DNA of 25,147 nt from Pleurocapsa sp. MO_226.B13 (GTDB taxonomy: Bacteria; Cyanobacteriota; Cyanobacteriia; Cyanobacteriales; Xenococcaceae), in contig JASJEI010000169.1 in assembly GCA_030064795.1 (NCBI GenBank), forward strand, positions 1 to 25,147, written 5' to 3'. Under the pieces are notes generated by a model, which was not told the DNA's origin, did not search any database, and worked only from the letters and a program-made list of their open reading frames with translations. Positions 8,094-14,549 of this stretch are shown piece by piece; the stretch's first letter is position 1; each line of letters begins with the position of its first letter. Made by a program: the position numbers and the translations under genes.

Positions 8094-8549
8094 TTAGTAA
8101 GTTGTTTTAGAAGATTTTGTTGAATTTTTATGTTGGGTTTTGAAGTTGTTGGTTTTGTTGGTTAGATTGTTGCTAAGATTATTGAGATTGAAATGAATTT
8201 GTTGTTCGTGTTTCTCGATCGCCCTAATTAGAGTTTTTATTTCTAAAATTAAGTTGTTGATTTCTTGAAGGTTATTTTGCGAGCGTTGTTCAAAGTTATT
8301 TAATAGGCGATCGCTAATCATACCAATTCCATTGAAGCTTGAATTGGCTTGTTTTCCTTGTTGTTCTAAAGTAAATACCAATTGGGATATTTCTAAGATT
8401 AGCTTTTGTAGTTCGACAACATTATTATCTGTTTGTCGTTCAAAGCTTTTCAATATTTTTTCTCCGAAGTTACCTATACTAGTATTAATTTGTTGTCTGT
8501 GTTTGTCCAAAGTGGTTACTATTCGAGTAAATTCTGATTGAATGTTATT
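8094..8549 (-). pseudogene. Coiled-coil tail of a MotA/ZorA-like protein, 5' end lost
   Basis: The frame is open on the minus strand from the left edge of the ISAzo13 element to a stop at 8094, with no ATG near its start; the nearest start-like codon is a TTG at 8510. So this is the C-terminal 150 residues of a longer protein. It is helical and rich in Asn, Gln, Glu and Lys, and holds an internal repeat of about 47-50 residues: EKILKSFERQTDNN...LILEIS corresponds to DRLLNNFEQRSQNN...LILEIK, and a third partial copy follows (IEKHEQQIHFNLNNLSNN). A long helical tail of this kind follows the membrane domain in ZorA-type proteins, and the OmpA/MotB-like gene lies 94 bp downstream. The membrane part that would prove the family is missing, so the assignment is by context. 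Confidence 0.6.
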
Positions 8550-8550
8550 A

Positions 8551-9903
8551 AGGAGTCGCGCAAAAATAAGTTTCTTATTTAAGAAGAAAGAATGAGATAA
8601 TAAAGTCGGAATAGTTATTTCTTGTCAAAATGTCAATAATTGAGAAGATTAGAACTAAATTTGAGGCTTTAATTCCGTTCATGGACGAAAGACTAAGACG
8701 GTTGTGGGCAGGGTCGGAAGCAGTAGCATTAGGAAGAGAAGGAATAAAAACAGTAGCTTTTGCAACAGGATTATCAACGAAAACTATCAGAAGAGGAATT
8801 CAAGAACTACAAGTTCCATTATCTCAAGATACTCCAGAAAGTACCTCAGAAAGTACCTCAGCGAGAACCCAAAAAAAGGTAAGACAAGCAGGGGGTGGAA
8901 GAAAAAGCTTATGGGAAACAGATGAAACTTTAATTAAAGATTTAGAGCAATTAATTGAACCAGCGACCCGTGGAGACCCATGTTCTCCACTACTCTGGAT
9001 ATCGAAAAGTACATCAAAATTAGCTAAAGCTCTAGAAGAGAAGAGGCATCAAATAAGTCCCAGAACAGTAGCGAAATTATTAAAGCAATTGGGATATAGT
9101 TTACAAAGTAATTTAAAAACGGCGGAAGGTTCATCTCATGAAGATAGAGATGCTCAGTTTCAGTATATTAATGAGAAAGTTAAAAATTTTCAAACTAGAA
9201 ATCAGCCAGTGATTTCAGTTGATACCAAGAAAAAAGAACTAATTGGGAATTATAAAAACCCAGGTCAGGAATGGAATCAGAAAAAAGAACCAATTCCTGT
9301 TAAAGTTCACGATTTTCCTGACCCAAAACAAGGAAAAGTAATTCCTTACGGAGTATATGATTTAACTCATAATCAAGGATGGGTGAATGTGGGAATCAGT
9401 CATGATACAGCCGAATTTGCTGTAGCTTCAATTCGTCAATGGTGGAAAACTATGGGGAGGAGGCTCTATCCAGAAGCAGAAGAAATACTCATAACCGCAG
9501 ACGGTGGTGGCAGTAATGGTTATCGAATTAGATTAGGTCAAAGTGAGTTACAAAAATTAGCAACGGAAATAGGATTAACTATCACTGTTAGCCATTTACC
9601 TCCAGGGACAAGTAAATGGAATAAAATCGAACACCGAATGTTTTGTCATATTACAGAAAATTGGAGAGGGAGACCTTTAATTAGCCGAGAAGTCGTAGTT
9701 AATTTAATTAGTAATACTACGACCAAGGCGGGACTTACTATCAAAGCCAAATTAGACAAAAATGAATACCCAACTGGGATTAAAATTAGTGACCAAGACT
9801 TTGAGAATTTGAATCTTGTTCGAGAAATTTTTCATGGAGAATGGAATTATTATCTTCTTCCTTAATTATTTTTTGAATAGAAAGTTATTTTTGCGCAACT
9901 CCT
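8551..9903 (+). mobile_element. ISAzo13-family insertion sequence, apparently intact
   Basis: A 1353-bp element with well-matched inverted ends: the left reads AGGAGTCGCGCAAAAATAAG from 8551, and the right read inward is AGGAGTTGCGCAAAAATAAC from 9903, with two differences in the first 20 bases. TTAA surrounds both junctions, so the duplication can be read as TA (used for these coordinates) or TTAA. Its transposase is uninterrupted. It differs from the element at 538-1845 in both ends and protein. It removes the 5' part of the coiled-coil gene on its left. Confidence 0.9.
8630..9865 (+). CDS. ISAzo13-family transposase
   Basis: The 411-aa product is a full-length DDE transposase of the ISAzo13 family (Rhodopirellula-type DDE domain). 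It opens with a helix-turn-helix region (MDERLRRLWAGSEAVALGRE and FATGLSTKTIRRGIQEL), then GGGRKSLWETDETL, TRGDPCSPLLWISKSTSKLA and a second HTH-like stretch (RTVAKLLKQLGYSL). The catalytic half has PVISVDTKKKELIGNYKNPG (first Asp), ILITADGGGSNGYRIRLGQS (second Asp) and LPPGTSKWNKIEHRMF (Glu). It ends HGEWNYYLLP, the usual family end. No frameshift or missing catalytic residue is visible, so the element may still be active. The start is ATG 8630, about 80 bp inside the left inverted repeat. It is encoded opposite to the gene it interrupts. Confidence 0.95.
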   Translation: MSIIEKIRTKFEALIPFMDERLRRLWAGSEAVALGREGIKTVAFATGLSTKTIRRGIQELQVPLSQDTPESTSESTSARTQKKVRQAGGGRKSLWETDETLIKDLEQLIEPATRGDPCSPLLWISKSTSKLAKALEEKRHQISPRTVAKLLKQLGYSLQSNLKTAEGSSHEDRDAQFQYINEKVKNFQTRNQPVISVDTKKKELIGNYKNPGQEWNQKKEPIPVKVHDFPDPKQGKVIPYGVYDLTHNQGWVNVGISHDTAEFAVASIRQWWKTMGRRLYPEAEEILITADGGGSNGYRIRLGQSELQKLATEIGLTITVSHLPPGTSKWNKIEHRMFCHITENWRGRPLISREVVVNLISNTTTKAGLTIKAKLDKNEYPTGIKISDQDFENLNLVREIFHGEWNYYLLP

Positions 9904-10168
9904 TAACACTTTTTCCTGGAGCGATGGCAGTACAATTACTCGTCAAAACCGTTTATCTAAATAAAGTACGTCTGGTAATTACTCACCATCGTATTTTTAG
10001 ACTCGGACAAATCACCACCAGGAATCTACTGACATTCACCTTAATTTGATAAAAGTAATCCTAAAAATATTTATTTTTAGCTACATTTTTAGTAGTCCCT
10101 ACTTTTCTAATTGCGATCGCGATTTTTATCTTAAAAATTGTTTCTGAAGATAAAAACTAACTCTAACC
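9904..10168. other. Intergenic region right of the IS, no gene recognised
   Basis: This 265-bp stretch runs from the right IS end to the stop codon of the Crp-type gene. It does not continue the interrupted coiled-coil gene: read on the minus strand in that gene's frame across the former junction, in-frame stops occur about 20 and 31 codons upstream. A plus-strand frame stays open for some 45 codons (ending LLTFTLI) but has no own start and resembles nothing I know. It also carries a HIP1 octamer near 10113. Confidence 0.5.
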
Positions 10169-10777
10169 CTAAAGATTTTGATAGACAATATGTCGCTCGT
10201 TATCGAGATAAATTAAACCCCGATTTTGGAAATCACCCAAAATTCTCGTCACTGTTACTCTGGTGGTACAAATTGCTTCTGCTAGCTGCTGATGGGTAAA
10301 ACGTATCTGGAGGCGAATTTTACCATCGATAGATTGACCCATATCTTTTTTGAGCATTAAAAGTAACTCTCTCAAACGCTCTTCTACTCTTCTGACAGCA
10401 ATTATAGATAATAATTGTTCTGACTTGATGAGGCGATCGCTATATTGTGCTAAAAACTGCCTTGCTAACAGAGGATATTTAACTAAATCGTTGGAAGAAT
10501 AGCGTCGAGCATAAACATCGCATAGGGCTACAGCGCGATAAGGTTGGGGAGAAGCATCAAAACAGTTGCCAAAAGTACCATTCGCCGTCACCCAACCGAT
10601 AATTGTTTCGTTTCCATCTTGTCTAACTCTGCTTAACTGTACTACTCCTCGATAAACCTGCCAAATACCTGAATCTAAAACCGTAATCTCATCTCCTTTT
10701 TCGTATTGTTGTAGCGGTATTTCACTTTCTCTTCTTCTCAGATTTATATTGGAGTTTAACTTTTGACTCAGTAGCAT
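10169..10777 (-). CDS. Crp/Fnr family transcriptional regulator
   Basis: The 202-aa product has a Crp/Fnr layout: an N-terminal cyclic-nucleotide-binding-type beta barrel (about residues 20-100, with SGIWQVYRGVVQLSRVRQDG and ETIIGWVTANGTFGN), a dimer helix (about 108-140) and a C-terminal winged helix-turn-helix (RFTHQQLAEAICTTRVTVTRILGDFQNRGLI, about 159-189). The recognition-helix region TTRVTVTRILGD resembles NtcA (STRVTVTRLLGD), but the rest of the barrel is too divergent and shorter to call it ntcA. The usual cAMP-binding Glu and Arg-Ser residues are not evident. It lies 269 bp downstream of a PII-type gene on the same strand, which hints at nitrogen or carbon status control but does not prove it. 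The start ATG 10777 has no strong Shine-Dalgarno sequence. Confidence 0.85.
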   Translation of the reverse strand: MLLSQKLNSNINLRRRESEIPLQQYEKGDEITVLDSGIWQVYRGVVQLSRVRQDGNETIIGWVTANGTFGNCFDASPQPYRAVALCDVYARRYSSNDLVKYPLLARQFLAQYSDRLIKSEQLLSIIAVRRVEERLRELLLMLKKDMGQSIDGKIRLQIRFTHQQLAEAICTTRVTVTRILGDFQNRGLIYLDNERHIVYQNL

Positions 10778-11046
10778 ATATTTAAGGAGTTGTTCAGCAA
10801 CGTGACCATATTAACTCTAAGTTTAGCTAAGTAAAGTAAACAGAATGTCAGGAATTGGTTAAGCTTAGGATATGTTCTCAAATTTTTAATTGTTTTTTGG
10901 TAGAATTGGTTATTTGTCAGAGCGATCGCCAAAACCGAATTAAGGATAATCGCAAACCTTTCTGAATTGAGAGAATTATTCGGCTTATCGTTATTGGTTA
11001 TTTGTCTTTTGTCACTGGCGAATATAACTTTTGCCTTTACTAATTT

Positions 11047-11385
11047 TTAAATAGCAGCGATCCCTGTTTCTTCAGTTCTAATTCTAATAATTTGCTCGAT
11101 CCCAGAAACAAAAATTTTGCCATCGCCAATTTCTCCCGTACGTCCAGCAAGAGATATTTGTTGCACGACTAAATCTACCATTTCTTCTTCTACGATCGCT
11201 TCTACTTTGATTTTGGCAGTGAACTCTACACGATATTCTGCACCTCGATATCGAGTCGTCGCTCCTTTTCGATGTCCATAGCCTTTAATTTCTGAGATGG
11301 TCATGCCAATTACACCAGCAGAAATTAGACTCGATTTTACATCATCAAGTTTGTGGGAATGGATAATTGCTTCTATCTTTCTCAA
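11047..11385 (-). CDS. PII family signal protein, divergent paralogue
   Basis: PII proteins are cytoplasmic trimers that read ATP/ADP and 2-oxoglutarate and bind target enzymes through the T-loop. I chose TTG 11385 as start: it falls at the position of the canonical Met1, has GAGG eight bases upstream (11394-11397), and gives exactly 112 aa, the standard length. A longer form from TTG 11415 would add ten residues. Conserved parts: RKIEAIIHSHKLDDVKSSL, the signature RTGEIGDGKIFVSGIEQ (B-loop) and IIRIRTEE (C-loop). The T-loop is altered: GYGHRKG replaces the canonical GFGRQKG, so Arg38 is His and the Mg-ATP/2-oxoglutarate ligand Gln39 is Arg. RYRGAEY replaces RYRGSEY, removing Ser49, the phosphorylation site of cyanobacterial GlnB; Tyr51 and Lys58 remain. 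This is probably a second PII beside an ordinary glnB elsewhere. Confidence 0.9.
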   Translation of the reverse strand: MRKIEAIIHSHKLDDVKSSLISAGVIGMTISEIKGYGHRKGATTRYRGAEYRVEFTAKIKVEAIVEEEMVDLVVQQISLAGRTGEIGDGKIFVSGIEQIIRIRTEETGIAAI

Positions 11386-11393
11386 TTTTTTTG

Positions 11394-11397
11394 CCTC
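11394..11397 (-). promoter_or_regulatory. Ribosome binding site deciding the PII start
   Basis: GAGG on the minus strand, eight bases upstream of TTG 11385. It supports the short 112-aa PII form over the longer TTG start at 11415, which lacks such a site. Confidence 0.55.
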
Positions 11398-11415
11398 AGT
11401 TGGTTTAAAGCTCAA

Positions 11416-11825
11416 GCTAAATTATTTCGATCGGTCTGTATCAAGCTCTTAGCTTAAATAAACTATTAGTAAAAATCCCGATCTTTTAAAGAAACTTAAA
11501 ATCTATAATCTATCGAATCGGTAATTTTAACTATCGATTGACTTAAAAATATTTAATAGTAACTTATAATATTACATCTGTCTGTATTCAGAAATAGGTG
11601 GTTTAAGTTATTGCGATCGCTACTGAGGGGTTTGTAAAAATTATATAAATAAGAAAGTCAAATAAATCAAGAACTAGTAAAGCAATTAACAATCTAAACG
11701 ATTGGATTAATCCTCAACTAAAAAGAGTGAAATATCTATAAAGCTTAAAAGTTTTTGATGGCAATCTTTAAGATAAATAAAAATAATTATTGAGATTGCT
11801 TTTGAATGTCGAATTTGAATTTTCT
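11416..11825. other. Divergent intergenic region, no gene seen
   Basis: About 400 bp of AT-rich DNA lie between the PII paralogue and the CAP-domain gene, which read outward in opposite directions, so promoters for both must lie here. I see one HIP1 octamer near 11613 and poly-A/T tracts. I found no exact NtcA box (GTA-N8-TAC); GTA and TAC occur near 11561-11577 with an 11-base spacer, which does not qualify. No small reading frame or hairpin of note. Confidence 0.5.
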
Positions 11826-12806
11826 ATGTCTTTACAACTAATCGAACGAGTACTAGAGTTAACTAATGCCGAACGTACTAAAGCTGGTTTAGAACCTTTA
11901 AAACTCAACCAACAATTAGCAGATGCTGCCGACAGCCATAGTGATAGTATGGCAGAAGATGACTTTTTTAGTCATACAGGAGCAGACGGTTCTAACGTTG
12001 GCGATCGCGTTCAAAGTAATGGATATGACTATTTAGCCTTAGGAGAAAATATTGCTGCGGGACAACAAACTGCCGAAGAGGTAGTACAAGGATGGATGGA
12101 AAGTCCCGGACATCGCGCCAATATTCTTAATTCTGACTATACCGAGATTGGTATTGGCTATGAATATCTAGAAAATGATACGGGTACAGTTAATTATAAT
12201 CATTATTGGACTCAAGTATTTGGCACTCCTTTGAGACAAAATATAGAGTCAGAAAATGCTTCTGTTGAGGAAAATACTGTTACTTCTGAAGCCGATCTAA
12301 ATAGCGATAGTTATAGTCCTGAAACGGATCTAGAAGCTAACGATTTAAACGCTGAAGAAAATAACCCTACAGAAGATCTGGAAACGAATAGTTCTGTTAC
12401 CGAAATAATTCCAGAGAATAATGAGAATTCTGAAAGCAGTCTAGATAATGATGAATCTAGTTCTGAAATAACTGAAGATGCTTTAGATTCTGTTGATGGT
12501 GAAACTGATAATTTCACAACAGTAGAGAATGATTTCCAAGATTATGTAACGGGAAATTCCGAGACTACTAATCTTGCAGGGGGTGATAATTTCGATTTAC
12601 CTGTCGATAATGAGTCAACCGAAAATAGCGAATATACTAATGATTACCCAAAACAACTAGATGATTTATTTTCTAACTCTTGGTTGGGAAGCTGGATAGA
12701 TAACATGAATAGTTATGAAGAAATGGGATTGGAATCAGGAGGGAATAATAATTTTGAACAGCAAAAAGAATATATAATGCAAGAATATCAATTTGAAGAG
12801 CTGTAA
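11826..12806 (+). CDS. CAP-domain (SCP/PR1-like) protein with acidic tail
   Basis: The N-terminal 140 residues form a CAP domain of the SCP/PR1-like superfamily: LELTNAERTKAGLEPLKLNQ, ADAADSHSDSMAEDDFFSHT with its two His, GENIAAGQQTAEEVVQGWMESPGHRANILN, and HYWTQVFGTP at the end. Such proteins are usually extracellular; cyanobacterial ones have no established single function. I chose ATG 11826 (326 aa) because the domain begins at once; an upstream TTG at 11790 adds twelve residues of no clear role. There is no N-terminal signal peptide. The remaining 180 residues are low-complexity and very rich in Glu, Asp, Asn, Ser and Thr (ENNPTEDLETNSSVTEI, SSLDNDESSSEITED), ending in a less biased part (FSNSWLGSWIDNMNSYEEMG). 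This resembles substrates of type I secretion, which is inference. Confidence 0.87.
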   Translation: MSLQLIERVLELTNAERTKAGLEPLKLNQQLADAADSHSDSMAEDDFFSHTGADGSNVGDRVQSNGYDYLALGENIAAGQQTAEEVVQGWMESPGHRANILNSDYTEIGIGYEYLENDTGTVNYNHYWTQVFGTPLRQNIESENASVEENTVTSEADLNSDSYSPETDLEANDLNAEENNPTEDLETNSSVTEIIPENNENSESSLDNDESSSEITEDALDSVDGETDNFTTVENDFQDYVTGNSETTNLAGGDNFDLPVDNESTENSEYTNDYPKQLDDLFSNSWLGSWIDNMNSYEEMGLESGGNNNFEQQKEYIMQEYQFEEL

Positions 12807-12943
12807 AAAGTAAGTAGCGATAATAGTTATTTAATTTTTGATAATTTTTCGGTTTATATCCTTTTAATTAATGAATATAGCTTATTAATAAAAGTAAGTT
12901 ATAATTGAATATTTGTCTATTGGTTTAATATTTAGTTTGTGAT

Positions 12944-12968
12944 GAGGAAGAGCAATCTTCCTCTTTTT
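12944..12968 (+). terminator. Rho-independent terminator
   Basis: Perfect 8-bp stem GAGGAAGA (12944-12951) and TCTTCCTC (12956-12963) around a GCAA tetraloop, followed by TTTTT. It lies 138 bp downstream of the CAP-domain gene and separates it from the CYTH gene. This is the clearest terminator in the window. Confidence 0.9.
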
Positions 12969-13030
12969 ATTTGTTTATTGCAGTCAGTAAGCTAAAATCG
13001 ACTCTAGTTTCCTGACTAACATAATTATCT

Positions 13031-13528
13031 ATGGCAAAAGAAATCGAGCGAAAATATCTAGTCAAAAAAGCCGAATGGCGATCGCACAAAGAAAAGCTGC
13101 AAAACCAGTCTCAGGTTACAGGTGTCAAGTATTGTCAGGGTTATTTACCCACCAGTAATGAAACCACCATCAGAGTGAGAATTATAGATAAACAAGGTTT
13201 TCTCACTATTAAAAGTAAAGTAACGGGCTATACTCGCTCAGAATTTGAATATTCTATTCCAATTGAAGATGCCGAACAAATGCTCCAAACTTTGTGTCTT
13301 CAACCTTTAATTGAAAAAATTAGATATAAAATTAATCACCATAATTTAGTTTGGGAAGTTGATGAGTTTCTAGGAGAAAATGCAGGACTAATTATTGCCG
13401 AAGTCGAGTTAGAAAACGAAGAGCAACAGATAGATATTCCCCAGTGGATAGATAGAGAAGTAAACGACAAGAAATACTTCAACGCTAATTTAATCAAACA
13501 TCCTTATAGTAAATGGAAAAACGATTAA
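13031..13528 (+). CDS. CYTH domain protein (triphosphate tunnel metalloenzyme)
   Basis: The 165-aa product is a CYTH-domain protein, the fold shared by class IV adenylate cyclases, thiamine triphosphatases and inorganic triphosphatases. The diagnostic ExExK motif is at residues 4-8 (MAKEIERKYLV). Alternating charged beta strands of the tunnel follow: TTIRVRIIDKQGFLTIKSK, then YTRSEFEYSIPIEDAEQML, IEKIRYKI, LVWEVDEFLGENAGLIIAEV and ELENEEQQIDIPQW. The C-terminal WIDREVNDKKYFNANL is typical of the short bacterial group. In this group tripolyphosphatase activity is better documented than cyclase activity; the sequence alone does not settle the substrate. It stands in its own unit after a strong terminator; the glycosyltransferase gene follows after 197 bp of repeats. 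Confidence 0.92.
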   Translation: MAKEIERKYLVKKAEWRSHKEKLQNQSQVTGVKYCQGYLPTSNETTIRVRIIDKQGFLTIKSKVTGYTRSEFEYSIPIEDAEQMLQTLCLQPLIEKIRYKINHHNLVWEVDEFLGENAGLIIAEVELENEEQQIDIPQWIDREVNDKKYFNANLIKHPYSKWKND

Positions 13529-13539
13529 TAACTAAATTC

Positions 13540-13603
13540 GGAGTTAGGAGTTAGGAGTTAGGAGTTAGGAGTTAGGAGTTAGTAGTTTTTTCCTCTGCTT
13601 TCT
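13540..13603. repeat. Compound intergenic repeat with heptamers (GGAGTTA)x6
   Basis: Six perfect tandem copies of GGAGTTA at 13540-13581 are followed by TTCCTCTGCTTTCT at 13590-13603, the exact reverse complement of the 14-mer at 5207-5220. The heptamer is close to the reverse complement of that at 5247-5274. The 14-mer leads into a short CTCTGCTTT/CTCCGCTTT tandem. It lies 11 bp after the CYTH stop codon. Confidence 0.8.
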
Positions 13604-13725
13604 CTGCTTTCTCCGCTTTTTAATAAAGTAGTGAGTAGACACTTTTATTTGAACGAAATAATAAGACTTCCCTCCTTCGCATTATTAATAGATTTTGCAA
13701 CCCTAAAGGGTTAACTAGAAACAGA

Positions 13726-14334
13726 ATGTCTGAAACATTAATTATTTATAGTCGCTATCCCGAACCTGGTAAAACCAAAACTAGAATGATACCTGCATTG
13801 GGTGCAGAGGGTGCAGCCGAGTTACAGCGAAAAATGACCGAACATACTTTAACCACAGCTAAGAAAATAAATTCCTGCCGAGACATCAATATAGAAGTAC
13901 ATTTTACTGGAGGAAACGAACAATTAATGTCAGCTTGGTTAGGTCAAGATCTGCAATTTATTCCCCAAACTGCTGGAGATTTAGGTAAGAAGATGAACTC
14001 GTCTTTTGAACGTGCATTTAATTTGGGTAGTCAGCGAGTTGTAATTATTGGTATCGACTGTCCCGATCTCGATCGCGATCTACTGATTAGTGCTTTTGAT
14101 TCCTTAAAAAAACACGAGTTAGTATTGGGAGTTGCAGAAGATGGGGGCTATTATTTAATTGGTTTAACTAAGACAACACCTCAGCTATTTCAAAACATAA
14201 ATTGGGGAACAGAACGAGTTCTCCAACAGACTAAAGCGATCGCCCAAAAATTAAATCTAAAAACAGAATACCTGACTACCTTACCCGATGTCGATCGCCC
14301 TGAAGATCTGACTATTTGGCAAAAATATATTTAA
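13726..14334 (+). CDS. TIGR04282-type glycosyltransferase (DUF2064)
   Basis: The 202-aa product matches the TIGR04282/DUF2064 family, GT-A-fold nucleotide-sugar-dependent enzymes linked to arsenosugar biosynthesis in some organisms. It starts with the nucleotide-binding loop LIIYSRYPEPGKTKTRMIPA (residues 5-24). The Asp pair VVIIGIDCPDLDRDLL sits near 105-120, followed by LVLGVAEDGGYYLIGL (131-146), the most characteristic stretch of the family. It ends with TTLPDVDRPEDL, another family hallmark. No membrane segment or signal peptide is visible, so it acts in the cytoplasm. The usual arsenosugar partner (radical SAM enzyme ArsS) is not in the window, so the in vivo acceptor is unknown. Confidence 0.9.
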   Translation: MSETLIIYSRYPEPGKTKTRMIPALGAEGAAELQRKMTEHTLTTAKKINSCRDINIEVHFTGGNEQLMSAWLGQDLQFIPQTAGDLGKKMNSSFERAFNLGSQRVVIIGIDCPDLDRDLLISAFDSLKKHELVLGVAEDGGYYLIGLTKTTPQLFQNINWGTERVLQQTKAIAQKLNLKTEYLTTLPDVDRPEDLTIWQKYI

Positions 14335-14379
14335 GGCGTTGCTGATTTAATGTATGAAGTACAAAATGTTTCGATTAGT

Positions 14380-14414
14380 AGCTGTTAGCTTTTAGCTGTT
14401 AGCTCTTAGCTTTT
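14380..14414. repeat. Degenerate heptamer repeat AGCTNTT x5
   Basis: Five consecutive heptamers AGCTGTT, AGCTTTT, AGCTGTT, AGCTCTT, AGCTTTT. It is of the same kind as the other intergenic heptamer arrays in this window but has a different unit. Confidence 0.7.
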
Positions 14415-14440
14415 TTAATTAATAATAAACATTTTGTCAG

Positions 14441-14481
14441 GGCGAACCACCGTTCGCCGATACTGTTACAAAAATTGTAAC
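14441..14481. repeat. Two adjacent perfect hairpins
   Basis: GGCGAAC-CACC-GTTCGCC (14441-14458) is followed at once by GTTACAA-AAA-TTGTAAC (14465-14481). Both have 7-bp perfect stems. They lie between the glycosyltransferase and the RnfD-like gene; neither is followed by a T-tract, so they are not ordinary terminators. Confidence 0.6.
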
Positions 14482-14549
14482 GAGAACCTATTTTTAAATT
14501 CCAGAGGACATACTAGTGACATTGATTAATAGTTATGTATTAACAGTCG

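Noticed and set aside
9816..10049. 77-aa plus-strand reading frame
   Set aside because: It starts inside the transposase in another frame, crosses the IS right end and has no recognisable content.
11561..11577. NtcA box upstream of the PII paralogue
   Set aside because: GTA and TAC are 11 bases apart instead of 8.
14441..14481. Terminator of the glycosyltransferase gene
   Set aside because: The stems are good but no T-tract follows either hairpin and the first is over 100 bp from the stop codon.
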